Positions 1 through 6,388 are shown, counted from the stretch's first letter. The stretch is DNA of 7,369 nt from an uncultured Lachnospiraceae bacterium (GCA_902797015.1 CADBRG010000112.1:1-7369), one strand, 5' to 3'. Notes: generated from the letters alone by a model not told the origin. Numbers and translations are program-made.

Positions 1-373
1 AGACGATGGATATACAGACTTTATCTCAGGTATGCAAAGAGGTGTCGATCTTTGGGCTGCCGAGATTGTGCTCAGGATTAGAGAAGAAATGAAAGACAAA
101 GAAATCAGGCTTTTCTCAGCGGTAGCATTTCGTGGTATGGAGGATCGATGGGAGAAGGACTGGCATAAAAGATATCATGCCGTTCTTAAGAAGGCTAACG
201 GAGTGACTTATGTAAGTAACAGACCGGGACGAGTTGCATTTTTTAGACGCAATGAGTGGATGGTGGATAATTCCAAGCGCCTGATTGCGGTTTATACCGG
301 AGCACCCGGAGGAACGAAAGAAACGATCCAATACGCGAAGCGACATGGCAAAGAAATCGTTTTGATAAAGTAA
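1..373 (+). CDS. YpsA/DUF1273-like SLOG-family protein, 5'-truncated by window edge
   Basis: The frame is open from base 2 (reading DDGYTDFISGMQRGVDLWAAE), so the first ATG at 32 is internal and the true start lies outside the window. The pattern G-Y-x-F-I-S-G-M-x-x-G-V-D, then RW near the middle, R-R-N-x-W-M-V-D, and a C-terminal A-V-Y-x-G-x-P-G-G-T is what I recognise as the DUF1273/YpsA branch of the SLOG Rossmann-like superfamily. These proteins are usually ~170-180 residues, so about 50 N-terminal residues are missing. SLOG domains are thought to bind nucleotides or nucleotide-derived ligands; no enzymatic reaction can be assigned here. The gene ends at TAA 371-373 and is followed at once by an AAA+ remnant in another frame. 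A second, distinct SLOG protein lies at the other end of the window on the opposite strand. Confidence 0.85.
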   Translation, partial: DDGYTDFISGMQRGVDLWAAEIVLRIREEMKDKEIRLFSAVAFRGMEDRWEKDWHKRYHAVLKKANGVTYVSNRPGRVAFFRRNEWMVDNSKRLIAVYTGAPGGTKETIQYAKRHGKEIVLIK

Positions 374-570
374 GAACGACCTTTACGATCAGAAGAAATA
401 AGCCGGACGGGGACTACGTGGACGGTATTCGTGAAACATTCAATGAGGTTGCAAAACACACACCTTCCATCGTTTTCCTTGATAATATGGATAAACCTGC
501 GACTGAAGATGAAATCCATTGTAATACGGAAGAATATGTTACTATTATTTATTATTTTCTCATAGATTAA
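370..570 (+). pseudogene. Remnant of an AAA+ ATPase (Walker B region)
   Basis: This stretch would otherwise be a ~220-bp gap. The frame starting at 370 (GTA) stays open to TAA 568-570 and encodes ~66 residues with clear AAA+ character: NKPDGDYVDGIRETF, then the hydrophobic strand PSIVFLDNMD and EDEIHCNTEEYVT. This resembles the segment from just before Walker B to just after it in FtsH/Cdc48-like AAA+ proteins. Walker A, sensor and arginine-finger regions are absent, there is no credible start or ribosome binding site, and the usual acidic pair of Walker B reads D-N. The last residues (IIYYFLID) no longer look like AAA+ sequence, so the 3' break is probably near 546. It is most likely a deletion remnant fused to the end of the SLOG gene. 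Confidence 0.6.
539..568 (+). promoter_or_regulatory. Weak candidate promoter ahead of the 365-residue gene
   Basis: An AT-rich stretch contains TTACTA (539-544) and TAGATT (563-568) separated by 18 bp, a loose sigma-70/SigA-like pair. It lies 28 bp before the start codon at 597. Both hexamers match consensus only partly, and AT-rich DNA gives such matches easily. Confidence 0.25.
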
Positions 571-596
571 ACAAGGTAATTAAACGAGGAGATCAT

Positions 597-1694
597 ATGG
601 ACTTTTCACAGTATATTAATTCCTGCGATATCCGAGATCATCACAGGAAGATCGGATATGAATACAATACACTTGAAGCAGCCTGGCTGGTGTATTGGTG
701 CCGGTATATAACGTTGCAGGAAAAGCATGAAGCATGGCAGTGGATCATAGACAATATGCCGGATCAGGTGCTGGACTTCGGCAGACGGAAAAATGCTTTT
801 CAGGGGAAGTCTCTGTTTCGGACGATTGCTGACTATATAGAGATGCAGAAATGGTTCATTAATCATTTTACAACCGAAGCATCCGACAGAATCTATTCGT
901 TTAGACGATGCTCGAAAAGCTTTGGAGAAGCCAGCGAAGACTATGATTTTGGCATAGTTTTCTCCGACTGGCAAAAATGCGTAGATTATGTTTTGAGGAA
1001 TATTGACCCCGTTAATCCTGGAGATACCTGCTCTTTCCGTATTTGCCGTAGCTATCAGAACGAAGCAGTAGAGTTTTTTTTCAATGGAAGTATTGAAATC
1101 GATCTGGGAGGGCGAATCAAGGACATTTGGCTTCCATATGGTGATAGCAGAGATGCTGTTGACAGATACATCGACTTGAAACGCTTTTTTGAGACACTAT
1201 GGTTTGAATTTCCGACACCGTTCCAAAAAGGAGATATTGTCTGTATTCAACCAAACAAAAGGGATAACCCGTTTGTTCTGACTGATATTCTGTTTCCTTC
1301 TTGGAAGAATGTTGACGAAGAGAGAAAAAGGAGAAAAGAACACGGCGGGGACTGTTCAGATATGATAGTGTGGGGATACTATATGGAAGATTCAGAGGTG
1401 CCGCCACGCAATGAGAAGGATAAAAAGGCACAGTTCATCGGGGCATATCACGATTACTGGTGGCATTACATGGATGTCGAATACTACAGAGAAGACCTGA
1501 AAGGGATCGATCGCTGTCTGAAGCCGATCAGTGCATATCTAAAAGGTGATCTTGGAGACGATCTGGCACTGTTGTTGGCGGCATACCATCGAATCCTTAC
1601 GGAAGAGATGTATAAGAAAACGATGCCGCTTATGTATACTAAAGAAGGACTGCGAGAAGCAGGATTGATGGAGATATGTAAAAATGAAGATTAA
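597..1694 (+). CDS. Uncharacterised protein with N-terminal helical segment and P-x-P-F-x3-DIV motif (paralogue A)
   Basis: A 365-residue, probably cytoplasmic protein with no signal peptide or membrane segment. I recognise the family from Clostridia but know no function for it. The ATG at 597 is supported by AGGAG at 587-591, 5 bp upstream. The layout has three parts. An N-terminal helical segment at residues ~21-55 includes Y-E-Y-N-T-x-E-A-A-W-L-V and E-A-W-Q-W-I-I-D-N-M-P. A middle region at ~110-190 is followed by FPTPFQKGDIV at 205-215, which looks like a small beta domain. A helical C-terminus ends in Y-T-K-E-G-L-R-E-A-G-L-M. GGDCSDM at 250-256 recurs as MDSSDM in the next gene. The 3' end overlaps the next start by 11 bp, implying co-transcription and coupled translation. 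Two more family members are in the window (1684-2445 and 5523-6296), the latter in an operon with SLOG and DnaA-like genes. Confidence 0.85.
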   Translation: MDFSQYINSCDIRDHHRKIGYEYNTLEAAWLVYWCRYITLQEKHEAWQWIIDNMPDQVLDFGRRKNAFQGKSLFRTIADYIEMQKWFINHFTTEASDRIYSFRRCSKSFGEASEDYDFGIVFSDWQKCVDYVLRNIDPVNPGDTCSFRICRSYQNEAVEFFFNGSIEIDLGGRIKDIWLPYGDSRDAVDRYIDLKRFFETLWFEFPTPFQKGDIVCIQPNKRDNPFVLTDILFPSWKNVDEERKRRKEHGGDCSDMIVWGYYMEDSEVPPRNEKDKKAQFIGAYHDYWWHYMDVEYYREDLKGIDRCLKPISAYLKGDLGDDLALLLAAYHRILTEEMYKKTMPLMYTKEGLREAGLMEICKNED

Positions 1695-2445
1695 CAGCAT
1701 CCGGGATTTTCGGCATTTCATTCTTTCGGAAGATATCAGAATGTTTCACACAGAACTATTTCCGGCCGGGTACGAGTATTCCGCGAAAGAAGCCGGTTAT
1801 CTGGTCTGGCAATGCCGGACCGCTTCTATGGAGGAAAAGTATGCAGCCTGGCAGTGGATCGTTGACAACATGCCGGATTGTGAAGTGATATCACAAAATC
1901 CTGAGTCCGAAACATTTCCGAGCCTTCATCAGGAACTGAGACAGATCATCGAAGCAAATGATCTGCGGATTGAAAACAAAGAGGATATCGGACGGAATCT
2001 GTTTTCAGGAATGTGTCCGGACTTCCCGGTTCCTTTCAAGCAGTATGATATCGTTTATTGGTATAAAGAGCCGGAAACACCGCTGCTGCTGGAGGCGATT
2101 TATCCGGCACTTCCCCCGGACAAAAAAGAGGAGTTGACTATGGACAGCTCTGACATGCGGGCTCTCTGTGCCTGGATAATTGAAGGATTTATAGATACTG
2201 ATATTCGGAGAAACTGTCTGGAATTGGAAGGCTATGTTAAACCACTCACAGGGGAAGAGCGGATCCTTGGCTTGATCAGCATGTTCCGACGAGAGAAGAT
2301 TTCTCTTTGGGAACTGCTTCACGGATATAAACTGATTCTGGCCGAAGAGTCGGTCTGCACAGCAAAGATTGAATTGTCTCATAACTGCCGGCCGGATCAC
2401 ACTGAGTATCTGGAGCTGCTGGGAAAAGGCTGGATAGACACGTGA
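1684..2445 (+). CDS. Uncharacterised protein, short paralogue B, probably 3'-truncated by a frame change
   Basis: A 253-residue soluble protein of unknown function. It starts at ATG 1684 inside the end of the preceding gene (11-bp overlap), with GGAG at 1670-1673. Residues ~29-64 (G-Y-E-Y-S-x-K-E-A-G-Y-L-V-W and A-A-W-Q-W-I-V-D-N-M-P) match residues 20-55 of the upstream protein closely. FPVPFKQYDIV at 114-124 and MDSSDM at 153-158 match its second conserved block. The ~110-residue middle region of the longer paralogue is missing, which accounts for most of the size difference. The usual glycine of the GDIV motif is tyrosine here. At the 3' end, the frame that skips the T of the TGA stop (2443-2445) continues for 25 protein-like residues to TAA 2519-2521, so this copy may have lost its normal C-terminus. 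The pair 597-1694 / 1684-2445 looks like a tandem duplication followed by divergence. Confidence 0.8.
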   Translation: MKINSIRDFRHFILSEDIRMFHTELFPAGYEYSAKEAGYLVWQCRTASMEEKYAAWQWIVDNMPDCEVISQNPESETFPSLHQELRQIIEANDLRIENKEDIGRNLFSGMCPDFPVPFKQYDIVYWYKEPETPLLLEAIYPALPPDKKEELTMDSSDMRALCAWIIEGFIDTDIRRNCLELEGYVKPLTGEERILGLISMFRREKISLWELLHGYKLILAEESVCTAKIELSHNCRPDHTEYLELLGKGWIDT

Positions 2446-2461
2446 ATCATTTTGGGCACAT

Positions 2462-2480
2462 ATCCGGCAGTATGCCGGAT
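2462..2480. repeat. Perfect inverted repeat, 8-bp arms, 3-nt loop
   Basis: ATCCGGCA (2462-2469), loop GTA, TGCCGGAT (2473-2480). It is a compact GC-rich hairpin 17 bp after the stop of the preceding gene. No T-tract follows on either strand, so it is not a standard intrinsic terminator. It could stabilise the 3' end of the message or pause RNA polymerase. If the +1 extension of the preceding gene is real, the repeat lies inside coding sequence. Confidence 0.55.
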
Positions 2481-2513
2481 CCTGCAGACCGGAAGAATAC
2501 GGGGCGTATGATA

Positions 2514-2542
2514 TTGAATAAACCCCATCGTTAGGGTAATAT
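2514..2542 (+). promoter_or_regulatory. Candidate promoter for the DUF2779-type gene
   Basis: TTGAAT (2514-2519) and TAATAT (2537-2542) are spaced by exactly 17 bp, each matching the vegetative sigma consensus at 4 of 6 positions. The pair lies 57-85 bp before the ATG at 2599. It also overlaps an imperfect inverted repeat (GATATT 2510-2515 with AATATC 2538-2543, and ACCC 2522-2525 with GGGT 2534-2537), which could be an operator. Confidence 0.4.
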
Positions 2543-2554
2543 CTTTTCAAAGAA

Positions 2555-2579
2555 CAGACGGCTGCTTTTCAAACGTCTG
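2555..2579 (+). repeat. Inverted repeat in the leader of the DUF2779-type gene
   Basis: CAGACG (2555-2560) and CGTCTG (2574-2579) can pair with a 13-nt loop, ending 7 bp before the GGAGG ribosome binding site at 2587-2591. In the message it would be a modest 5'-leader hairpin. No run of T follows, so it is not a terminator; a role in translation is possible but unproven. Confidence 0.35.
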
Positions 2580-2598
2580 CCGACTCGGAGGTTTTCTA

Positions 2599-4095
2599 AT
2601 GCTTTACCTTTCAAAATCCAAATACTGCGGTCTATGGCAGTGTCCCAAAATTGCCTGGCTTAGCAAATACAAACCGGAAGAACTCTCTTTAGACGATATT
2701 GCTCTTTCTCGGATGAAAACCGGGAACGAGGTTGGAGATCTCGCAATGAGCCTCTTTGGTGACTATGTTGAAGTTACTGCATATAATGGAGAGAAACTGG
2801 ATCTTTCCGAAATGATTTCTGCTACAAAGGCTGAAATGGCCAGGGGGACATCCGTTATCTGCGAAGCGTCCTTCAGTTATTGCGGCTTGTATTGCGCAGT
2901 CGACATTTTAAAAAAAGAATCCGATGGCTGGGCGATCTATGAGGTCAAAAGCTCCACACAGGACGACAAGGCAGTGTACGCAGCCGATGTGGCTTATCAA
3001 AAATATGTGCTTGAAAACAGCGGCGTCAGAGTGGCCGGCACATACCTTGTCTGCCTTGATAATGAATATGTTTTCGACGGTACTTTAGATATTCAAAAGC
3101 TTTTCAAAATCACAGATATATCAGAGTCTGTCGCTCAGGAGATCAAAAACATATCCGGGAATCTCTCGATCGCTGAAACGATCCTGAATTCTCCGGAAGA
3201 ACCGGATATAGATCTATCTGAGAGCTGTAAAAATCCCTATCTATGCGGATTTTGGAAATACTGCTCAAAGCACCTGCCTGAACGGTCTGTTTTTGATCTG
3301 TATCGCATGCGCTTTTCCAAGGCAATTGAATACTATCGCAGAGGACTTATCTCTTATGAGGATCTTCTGCAGAATCACTGTATCACGAATGATAAGCAGC
3401 TGCGGCAGATGGAATACGCTCTTAGCGACAGGGGAACTTATATCGAAAAAGATCATATAAAAGAGTTTTTAGACACGCTTTCTTATCCGATCTACTTTCT
3501 TGACTTTGAAACGATGCAACCGGCCGTTCCGGAATACGTAGGAACAAAACCATATGCCCAGATTCCATTTCAGTACTCTCTCCATTACATTGATGATGAA
3601 GGCGCAGAGCTTAAACACAAGGAATTCCTGGCAGAATCAGGCACCGATCCACGTCGGGCTATTGCGGAAAGCCTTTGTGAGGACATTCCCCGTGACGTGT
3701 GTGTTATAGCGTATTACAAAGCGTTTGAATGTACCCGTATTCGAGAACTTGCAGATACTTACCCGGATCTGGCAGATCACCTTTTGAATATTGAATCAAA
3801 TATTAAAGACCTGCTCGTTCCATTCCAGTCCGGATATTACTATAATCGGGCAATGGGCGGATCATTTTCCATCAAGAGTGTACTCCCGGCTATATTTCCG
3901 GATGACCCGAGTCTTGATTATCACAATCTCGAATTGGTTCATCACGGTGGTGAGGCCATGGCCATCTTTCCGGAAATCCAATACATGGATCCTGAAAACA
4001 AGGCAACGGCACGGCACGCACTTTTGAAGTATTGTGAACTTGATACTTATGCGATGGTTAAAGTGTGGCAGGAGCTTATAATGGCTTCACGATAG
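2599..4095 (+). CDS. DUF2779-type protein: Cas4-like PD-(D/E)XK nuclease fused to DEDDy exonuclease-like domain
   Basis: A 498-residue soluble protein, start ATG 2599 with GGAGG at 2587-2591. The N-terminal half has the parts of a Cas4/RecB-like nuclease with an Fe-S cluster: C10/C15 near the start, E89, D102 in the strand AVDIL, E115-V-K117 in IYEVKSS, Q134 in the following helix, and C210, C216 and C222 (CX5CX5C), the C-terminal part of the cluster. The C-terminal half is the DUF2779 region. It starts YFLDFET at 299-305 (D302 and E304, exonuclease motif I), has a degenerate motif II around A-Y-Y-K-A-F-E377, and ends in Y478-x3-D482 (the Y-x3-D motif III of DEDDy exonucleases). The motifs suggest DNA or RNA end processing by two nuclease centres; the substrate is unknown. 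The gene has its own leader and candidate promoter and converges with the DnaA-like gene, overlapping its 3' end by 9 bp. Confidence 0.88.
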   Translation: MLYLSKSKYCGLWQCPKIAWLSKYKPEELSLDDIALSRMKTGNEVGDLAMSLFGDYVEVTAYNGEKLDLSEMISATKAEMARGTSVICEASFSYCGLYCAVDILKKESDGWAIYEVKSSTQDDKAVYAADVAYQKYVLENSGVRVAGTYLVCLDNEYVFDGTLDIQKLFKITDISESVAQEIKNISGNLSIAETILNSPEEPDIDLSESCKNPYLCGFWKYCSKHLPERSVFDLYRMRFSKAIEYYRRGLISYEDLLQNHCITNDKQLRQMEYALSDRGTYIEKDHIKEFLDTLSYPIYFLDFETMQPAVPEYVGTKPYAQIPFQYSLHYIDDEGAELKHKEFLAESGTDPRRAIAESLCEDIPRDVCVIAYYKAFECTRIRELADTYPDLADHLLNIESNIKDLLVPFQSGYYYNRAMGGSFSIKSVLPAIFPDDPSLDYHNLELVHHGGEAMAIFPEIQYMDPENKATARHALLKYCELDTYAMVKVWQELIMASR

Positions 4096-5154
4096 TTTGC
4101 CATAAGTCCAATGGTTCCATTGGACGACAATGTCAGAAAGATACAAATAGTCCGCCATACATTTCTCCTGAATGAATTCTTTACAATCCAACATGAAATG
4201 TGCCAGCATTGCGCCGGAAGAAAACCCTGTTAAGGGAGCAATCTTGAAATATGGAAGCGATGTAAATTTCCTGAAAAGCATTACTCCTACTATTTTTCCT
4301 ATAAACAATTCCCGACTACGAGACGTGCAGCCATTTCGATGTGATGTTTGTAGTTCAGATAAAGTACAGCGATAATACGCTGCAACAATGCAGGGAATCA
4401 TCTGCACAATTATTTCATTAAAATAGAAGGTTCGAATGATATCGTTCACCACTCTTTGGGCCAGTTCCAGATTCGGAGGAATCTGCTGAATCTCTGACAG
4501 AGCAATCACTTTTTTTAAGGCTCCTTCTTGTTCACGGATATTTGATTTTACGTTCCGGGCAATATATTCGATAACACCCCTGTTAAAATGGTATCCGCCA
4601 TTTTCCAGCTTTTTCTGCAGAATATCGATTCTGGTTTCAAAATCAGGGCTTTCAATATCCGCAACCAGCCCCTGCAGTTCCAAGCGAGACCAGATTCTTT
4701 CTTTCCAATCTAGTTCCCTAGGTGAACAGTTGGCTGAAATCACAATCTGCTTGCCATCGTTGTAAAGGTTATTTACGGCATGAGAAAACTCCTTCAGTGA
4801 GGATTCCTTTCCGGAAATGTATTGCACGTCGTCTATCAGGAGAACATCCAGATTCAAGTATTTGGCGCGAAATTCGGATACTGTATTAGTACGGATAGCA
4901 TTAATTACTTCATATATAAACCCTTCGCTTGTAATGTATAAAACTTTCGTTTTGGGGTTACTTTCGAGAATATATCGCGCGACGGAATGCATAAGATGCG
5001 TTTTTCCAAGGCCGGTATCGCCGCAAATAAACAGAGGGTTGTAACTTCCCGGAAATTTAGCCACCTCCATAGAAGCGCGATAAGCGAGTTTATTATTAGC
5101 ACCCACCACAAATGAACTAAAAGAGTATCTGGGATTAAGATCTGCAATATTCAT
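4087..5154 (-). CDS. DnaA-like AAA+ ATPase lacking domains I/II, with degenerate DNA-binding domain
   Basis: 355 residues against ~450 for normal DnaA. It begins at the start of domain III (LNPRYSFSSFVVGANN), so the DnaB/DiaA-binding domain I and the linker are absent. The AAA+ motor is intact: Walker A GDTGLGKTH at 45-53, the initiator-specific helix region ~80-100, Walker B VLLIDD at 104-109, sensor I region 137-142, arginine finger S156-R157 followed by the DIxxPDxETR block at ~166-175, and sensor II SNIREQEGAL at 204-213. Domain IV (~246-330) aligns without gaps to DnaA, but its signature GGRDHTT is GFSSGAM (310-316). The residues that read DnaA boxes are therefore gone. It is last in the operon. 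Its ATG overlaps the upstream stop as TAATG, with GAGGAG at 5164-5169. A bona fide replication initiator is unlikely; a nucleotide-controlled regulator or a modulator of chromosomal DnaA is more plausible (inference). Confidence 0.88.
   Translation of the reverse strand: MNIADLNPRYSFSSFVVGANNKLAYRASMEVAKFPGSYNPLFICGDTGLGKTHLMHSVARYILESNPKTKVLYITSEGFIYEVINAIRTNTVSEFRAKYLNLDVLLIDDVQYISGKESSLKEFSHAVNNLYNDGKQIVISANCSPRELDWKERIWSRLELQGLVADIESPDFETRIDILQKKLENGGYHFNRGVIEYIARNVKSNIREQEGALKKVIALSEIQQIPPNLELAQRVVNDIIRTFYFNEIIVQMIPCIVAAYYRCTLSELQTSHRNGCTSRSRELFIGKIVGVMLFRKFTSLPYFKIAPLTGFSSGAMLAHFMLDCKEFIQEKCMADYLYLSDIVVQWNHWTYGKLS
4106..4125. repeat. Near-perfect 20-bp palindrome at the convergent gene junction
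   Basis: GTCCAATGG (4106-4114), TT, CCATTGGAC (4117-4125). The arms are perfectly complementary. It lies 11 bp after the stop of the + strand nuclease gene and inside the last codons of the minus-strand DnaA-like gene. No T-tract follows on either strand, so a classic terminator is not supported. A bidirectional RNA hairpin that protects or separates the two messages, or a protein-binding site, are the alternatives. Confidence 0.5.
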
Positions 5155-5522
5155 TAAATATGTCTCCTCATATAGGGCTCCTTTGAATTTCCATACTCAG
5201 AGTCCAGATAACATCGATAATGCTTACTCCTGTCGATCCGAATGATCGCTTCATCTTCAAGTTTGAACGCTTTTAGAATATCGGGAACATACTCAAGCGT
5301 TATATTCTGATTCATATACAACACCGGCTTACCCTTGCCGTTATAATCAACCCTGCCGCGTGGATAGTAGTTATACGGCTTATTACAGCCTTTCGGCCGA
5401 ACATGCGGCCATAATAATTTGTGATTATATGTAAGTCCCGATTTGGCTACTCCATACTGTGCTCCTTCAACAAAAGGGAATGCAAACAACTGATTTTCTA
5501 TGACCCAGAACACTCCCCGCAC
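5154..5522 (-). CDS. Conserved 122-residue protein of unknown function, coupled to the DnaA-like gene
   Basis: It starts with GTG at 5522-5520, directly after the TAA of the preceding gene (5525-5523), with AGGAG at 5535-5531 eight bases upstream. It ends in TAATG with the DnaA-like gene. It has no signal peptide or membrane segment. The most conserved-looking stretch is residues ~26-58: A-K-S-G-x-T-Y-N-H-K-x-L-W, then P-K-G-C-N-K-P-Y-N-Y-Y-P-R-G-R-V. This is rich in Tyr, Lys, His and Pro, followed by G-K-P-V-L-Y-M-N at ~64-71 and a C-terminal H-Y-R-C-Y-L-D. I have an impression of similar proteins in Clostridia but know no function for them. The packing of invariant-type basic and aromatic residues would suit a nucleic-acid or phosphate-binding fold, but that is a guess. 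The tight coupling on both sides suggests it is made in proportion to the DnaA-like protein. Confidence 0.82.
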   Translation of the reverse strand: MRGVFWVIENQLFAFPFVEGAQYGVAKSGLTYNHKLLWPHVRPKGCNKPYNYYPRGRVDYNGKGKPVLYMNQNITLEYVPDILKAFKLEDEAIIRIDRSKHYRCYLDSEYGNSKEPYMRRHI

Positions 5523-6296
5523 TTATTTCACTCCTGTCTTTTCAAAAATAGATTCGACTTCTTCAAAGGCTTTGTCGCCGTCAGGCGATTTCATCCACGC
5601 CTCCCATACTGCCGCAGCCCTGCTTTCCACTCCAGACAGAAAACTGCTTAGTTTCAGCAGACGGTCATCTTCCTCTGTCATTTCTTCCTGCTGAACTTTT
5701 CTTATCCTGTACAGGGGAGAGAGCATTGGCTCATAAGAAGAAATCTCTGCATGTTTAAAAAATCTCTTATGCTTTAAGGGCGTCATGCGCCATTTATCTG
5801 TATAAGGAACCTGAAATACGATATTCGGAAAACAGCTGTCCCATTGATCGCGAGACTCCAAAATCATGGCATGGAACGGCGGCCCGAACGGTCGGCAGTC
5901 TATTATAACAATATCTCCGGTTTTATATGGGGTCGGCAGATCGAGATCAAGACGACCAGAGGAAAACCGTCGGGATTCCGGCATGTAGTATATATTTCCA
6001 TGATCCTGTTTCTCGGGAAAGAGTTTCTCAAACCAACATATTTTACTGTCAAAGATGAAAAAATCGTATCGTTTTTCTTTCCAGCCTACATCCATCGGTT
6101 CCCAGGTTTCGACACGATACCAGCCTTCTCTGCTGTCTTTATCTGCCTCTTCACGATTAACATATTTCAGCACATGATACATGCTTCTGAACAATCCTGC
6201 TCCATGTGATTTTTCAATAAAGGAATCCGTATCATACCATTCTTCAAAAAGATACAGCGTATTGTCTATATCAAAGTAATCTCTTTCATAATGCAA
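5523..6296 (-). CDS. Third P-x-P-[FY]-x3-DIV family protein, probably the C-terminal part of a SLOG fusion split at A12
   Basis: 257 residues if read from the TTG at 6296, but no ribosome binding site precedes that codon and the frame stays open upstream to a TGA at 6446-6444. The upstream residues look coded (e.g. W-H-C-R-D-S-A-W-S-Y-L-G-S-A-W-R-E-I-H-C). They join the SLOG gene by a -1 shift in the A12 run at 6412-6423. The protein shares LPTPYKTGDIV (120-130) with paralogues A and B. Its segment with M-Y-H-V-L-K-Y-V-N followed by W-Y-R-V-E resembles the middle region of paralogue A. A block D-C-R-P-F-G-P-P-F-H-A-M-I-L follows the motif, and the C-terminus is helical (LSSFLSG...AAAVWEAW). 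No function is known. The likely native product is a ~535-residue SLOG fusion; the alternative is an independently translated protein with a weak TTG start. Confidence 0.72.
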   Translation of the reverse strand: MHYERDYFDIDNTLYLFEEWYDTDSFIEKSHGAGLFRSMYHVLKYVNREEADKDSREGWYRVETWEPMDVGWKEKRYDFFIFDSKICWFEKLFPEKQDHGNIYYMPESRRFSSGRLDLDLPTPYKTGDIVIIDCRPFGPPFHAMILESRDQWDSCFPNIVFQVPYTDKWRMTPLKHKRFFKHAEISSYEPMLSPLYRIRKVQQEEMTEEDDRLLKLSSFLSGVESRAAAVWEAWMKSPDGDKAFEEVESIFEKTGVK

Positions 6297-6388
6297 TGCC
6301 GCACAATGTATTTCGCGCCATGCCGAACCTAGATATGACCAAGCCGAGTCCCTGCAGTGCCAATTAACTATTGCTCTTATTTTTTTCT

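Noticed and set aside
262..270. GGTGGATAA, 8 of 9 match to a DnaA box (complement of TTATCCACA)
   Set aside because: It is a single site inside conserved codons of the SLOG gene, with no cluster or AT-rich unwinding region. The local DnaA-like protein has lost the residues that would read it.
2462..2480. Hairpin after paralogue B as an intrinsic terminator
   Set aside because: The stem is good, but no T-tract follows on either strand, so it is listed only as an inverted repeat.
2005..2550. Long minus-strand open frame opposite paralogue B
   Set aside because: The + strand protein shares two motifs and an N-terminal helix with a paralogue, whereas the minus-strand translation shows no recognisable motif and no supported ribosome binding site. 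It is a shadow frame.
2599..4095. Nuclease gene as a CRISPR-associated Cas4
   Set aside because: Only the N-terminal half is Cas4-like. The protein has a DUF2779-type exonuclease half, and no cas1, cas2 or repeat array is present.
4087..5522. Chromosomal replication origin around dnaA
   Set aside because: There is no dnaN or recF neighbour and no DnaA box cluster, and the protein lacks domain I and the RDHTT motif. This is a paralogue, not the origin-linked gene.
5844..6209. 121-residue + strand open frame opposite the third family member
   Set aside because: The minus-strand protein carries the shared LPTPYKTGDIV motif. The + strand frame has no family features and lies antisense inside the operon.
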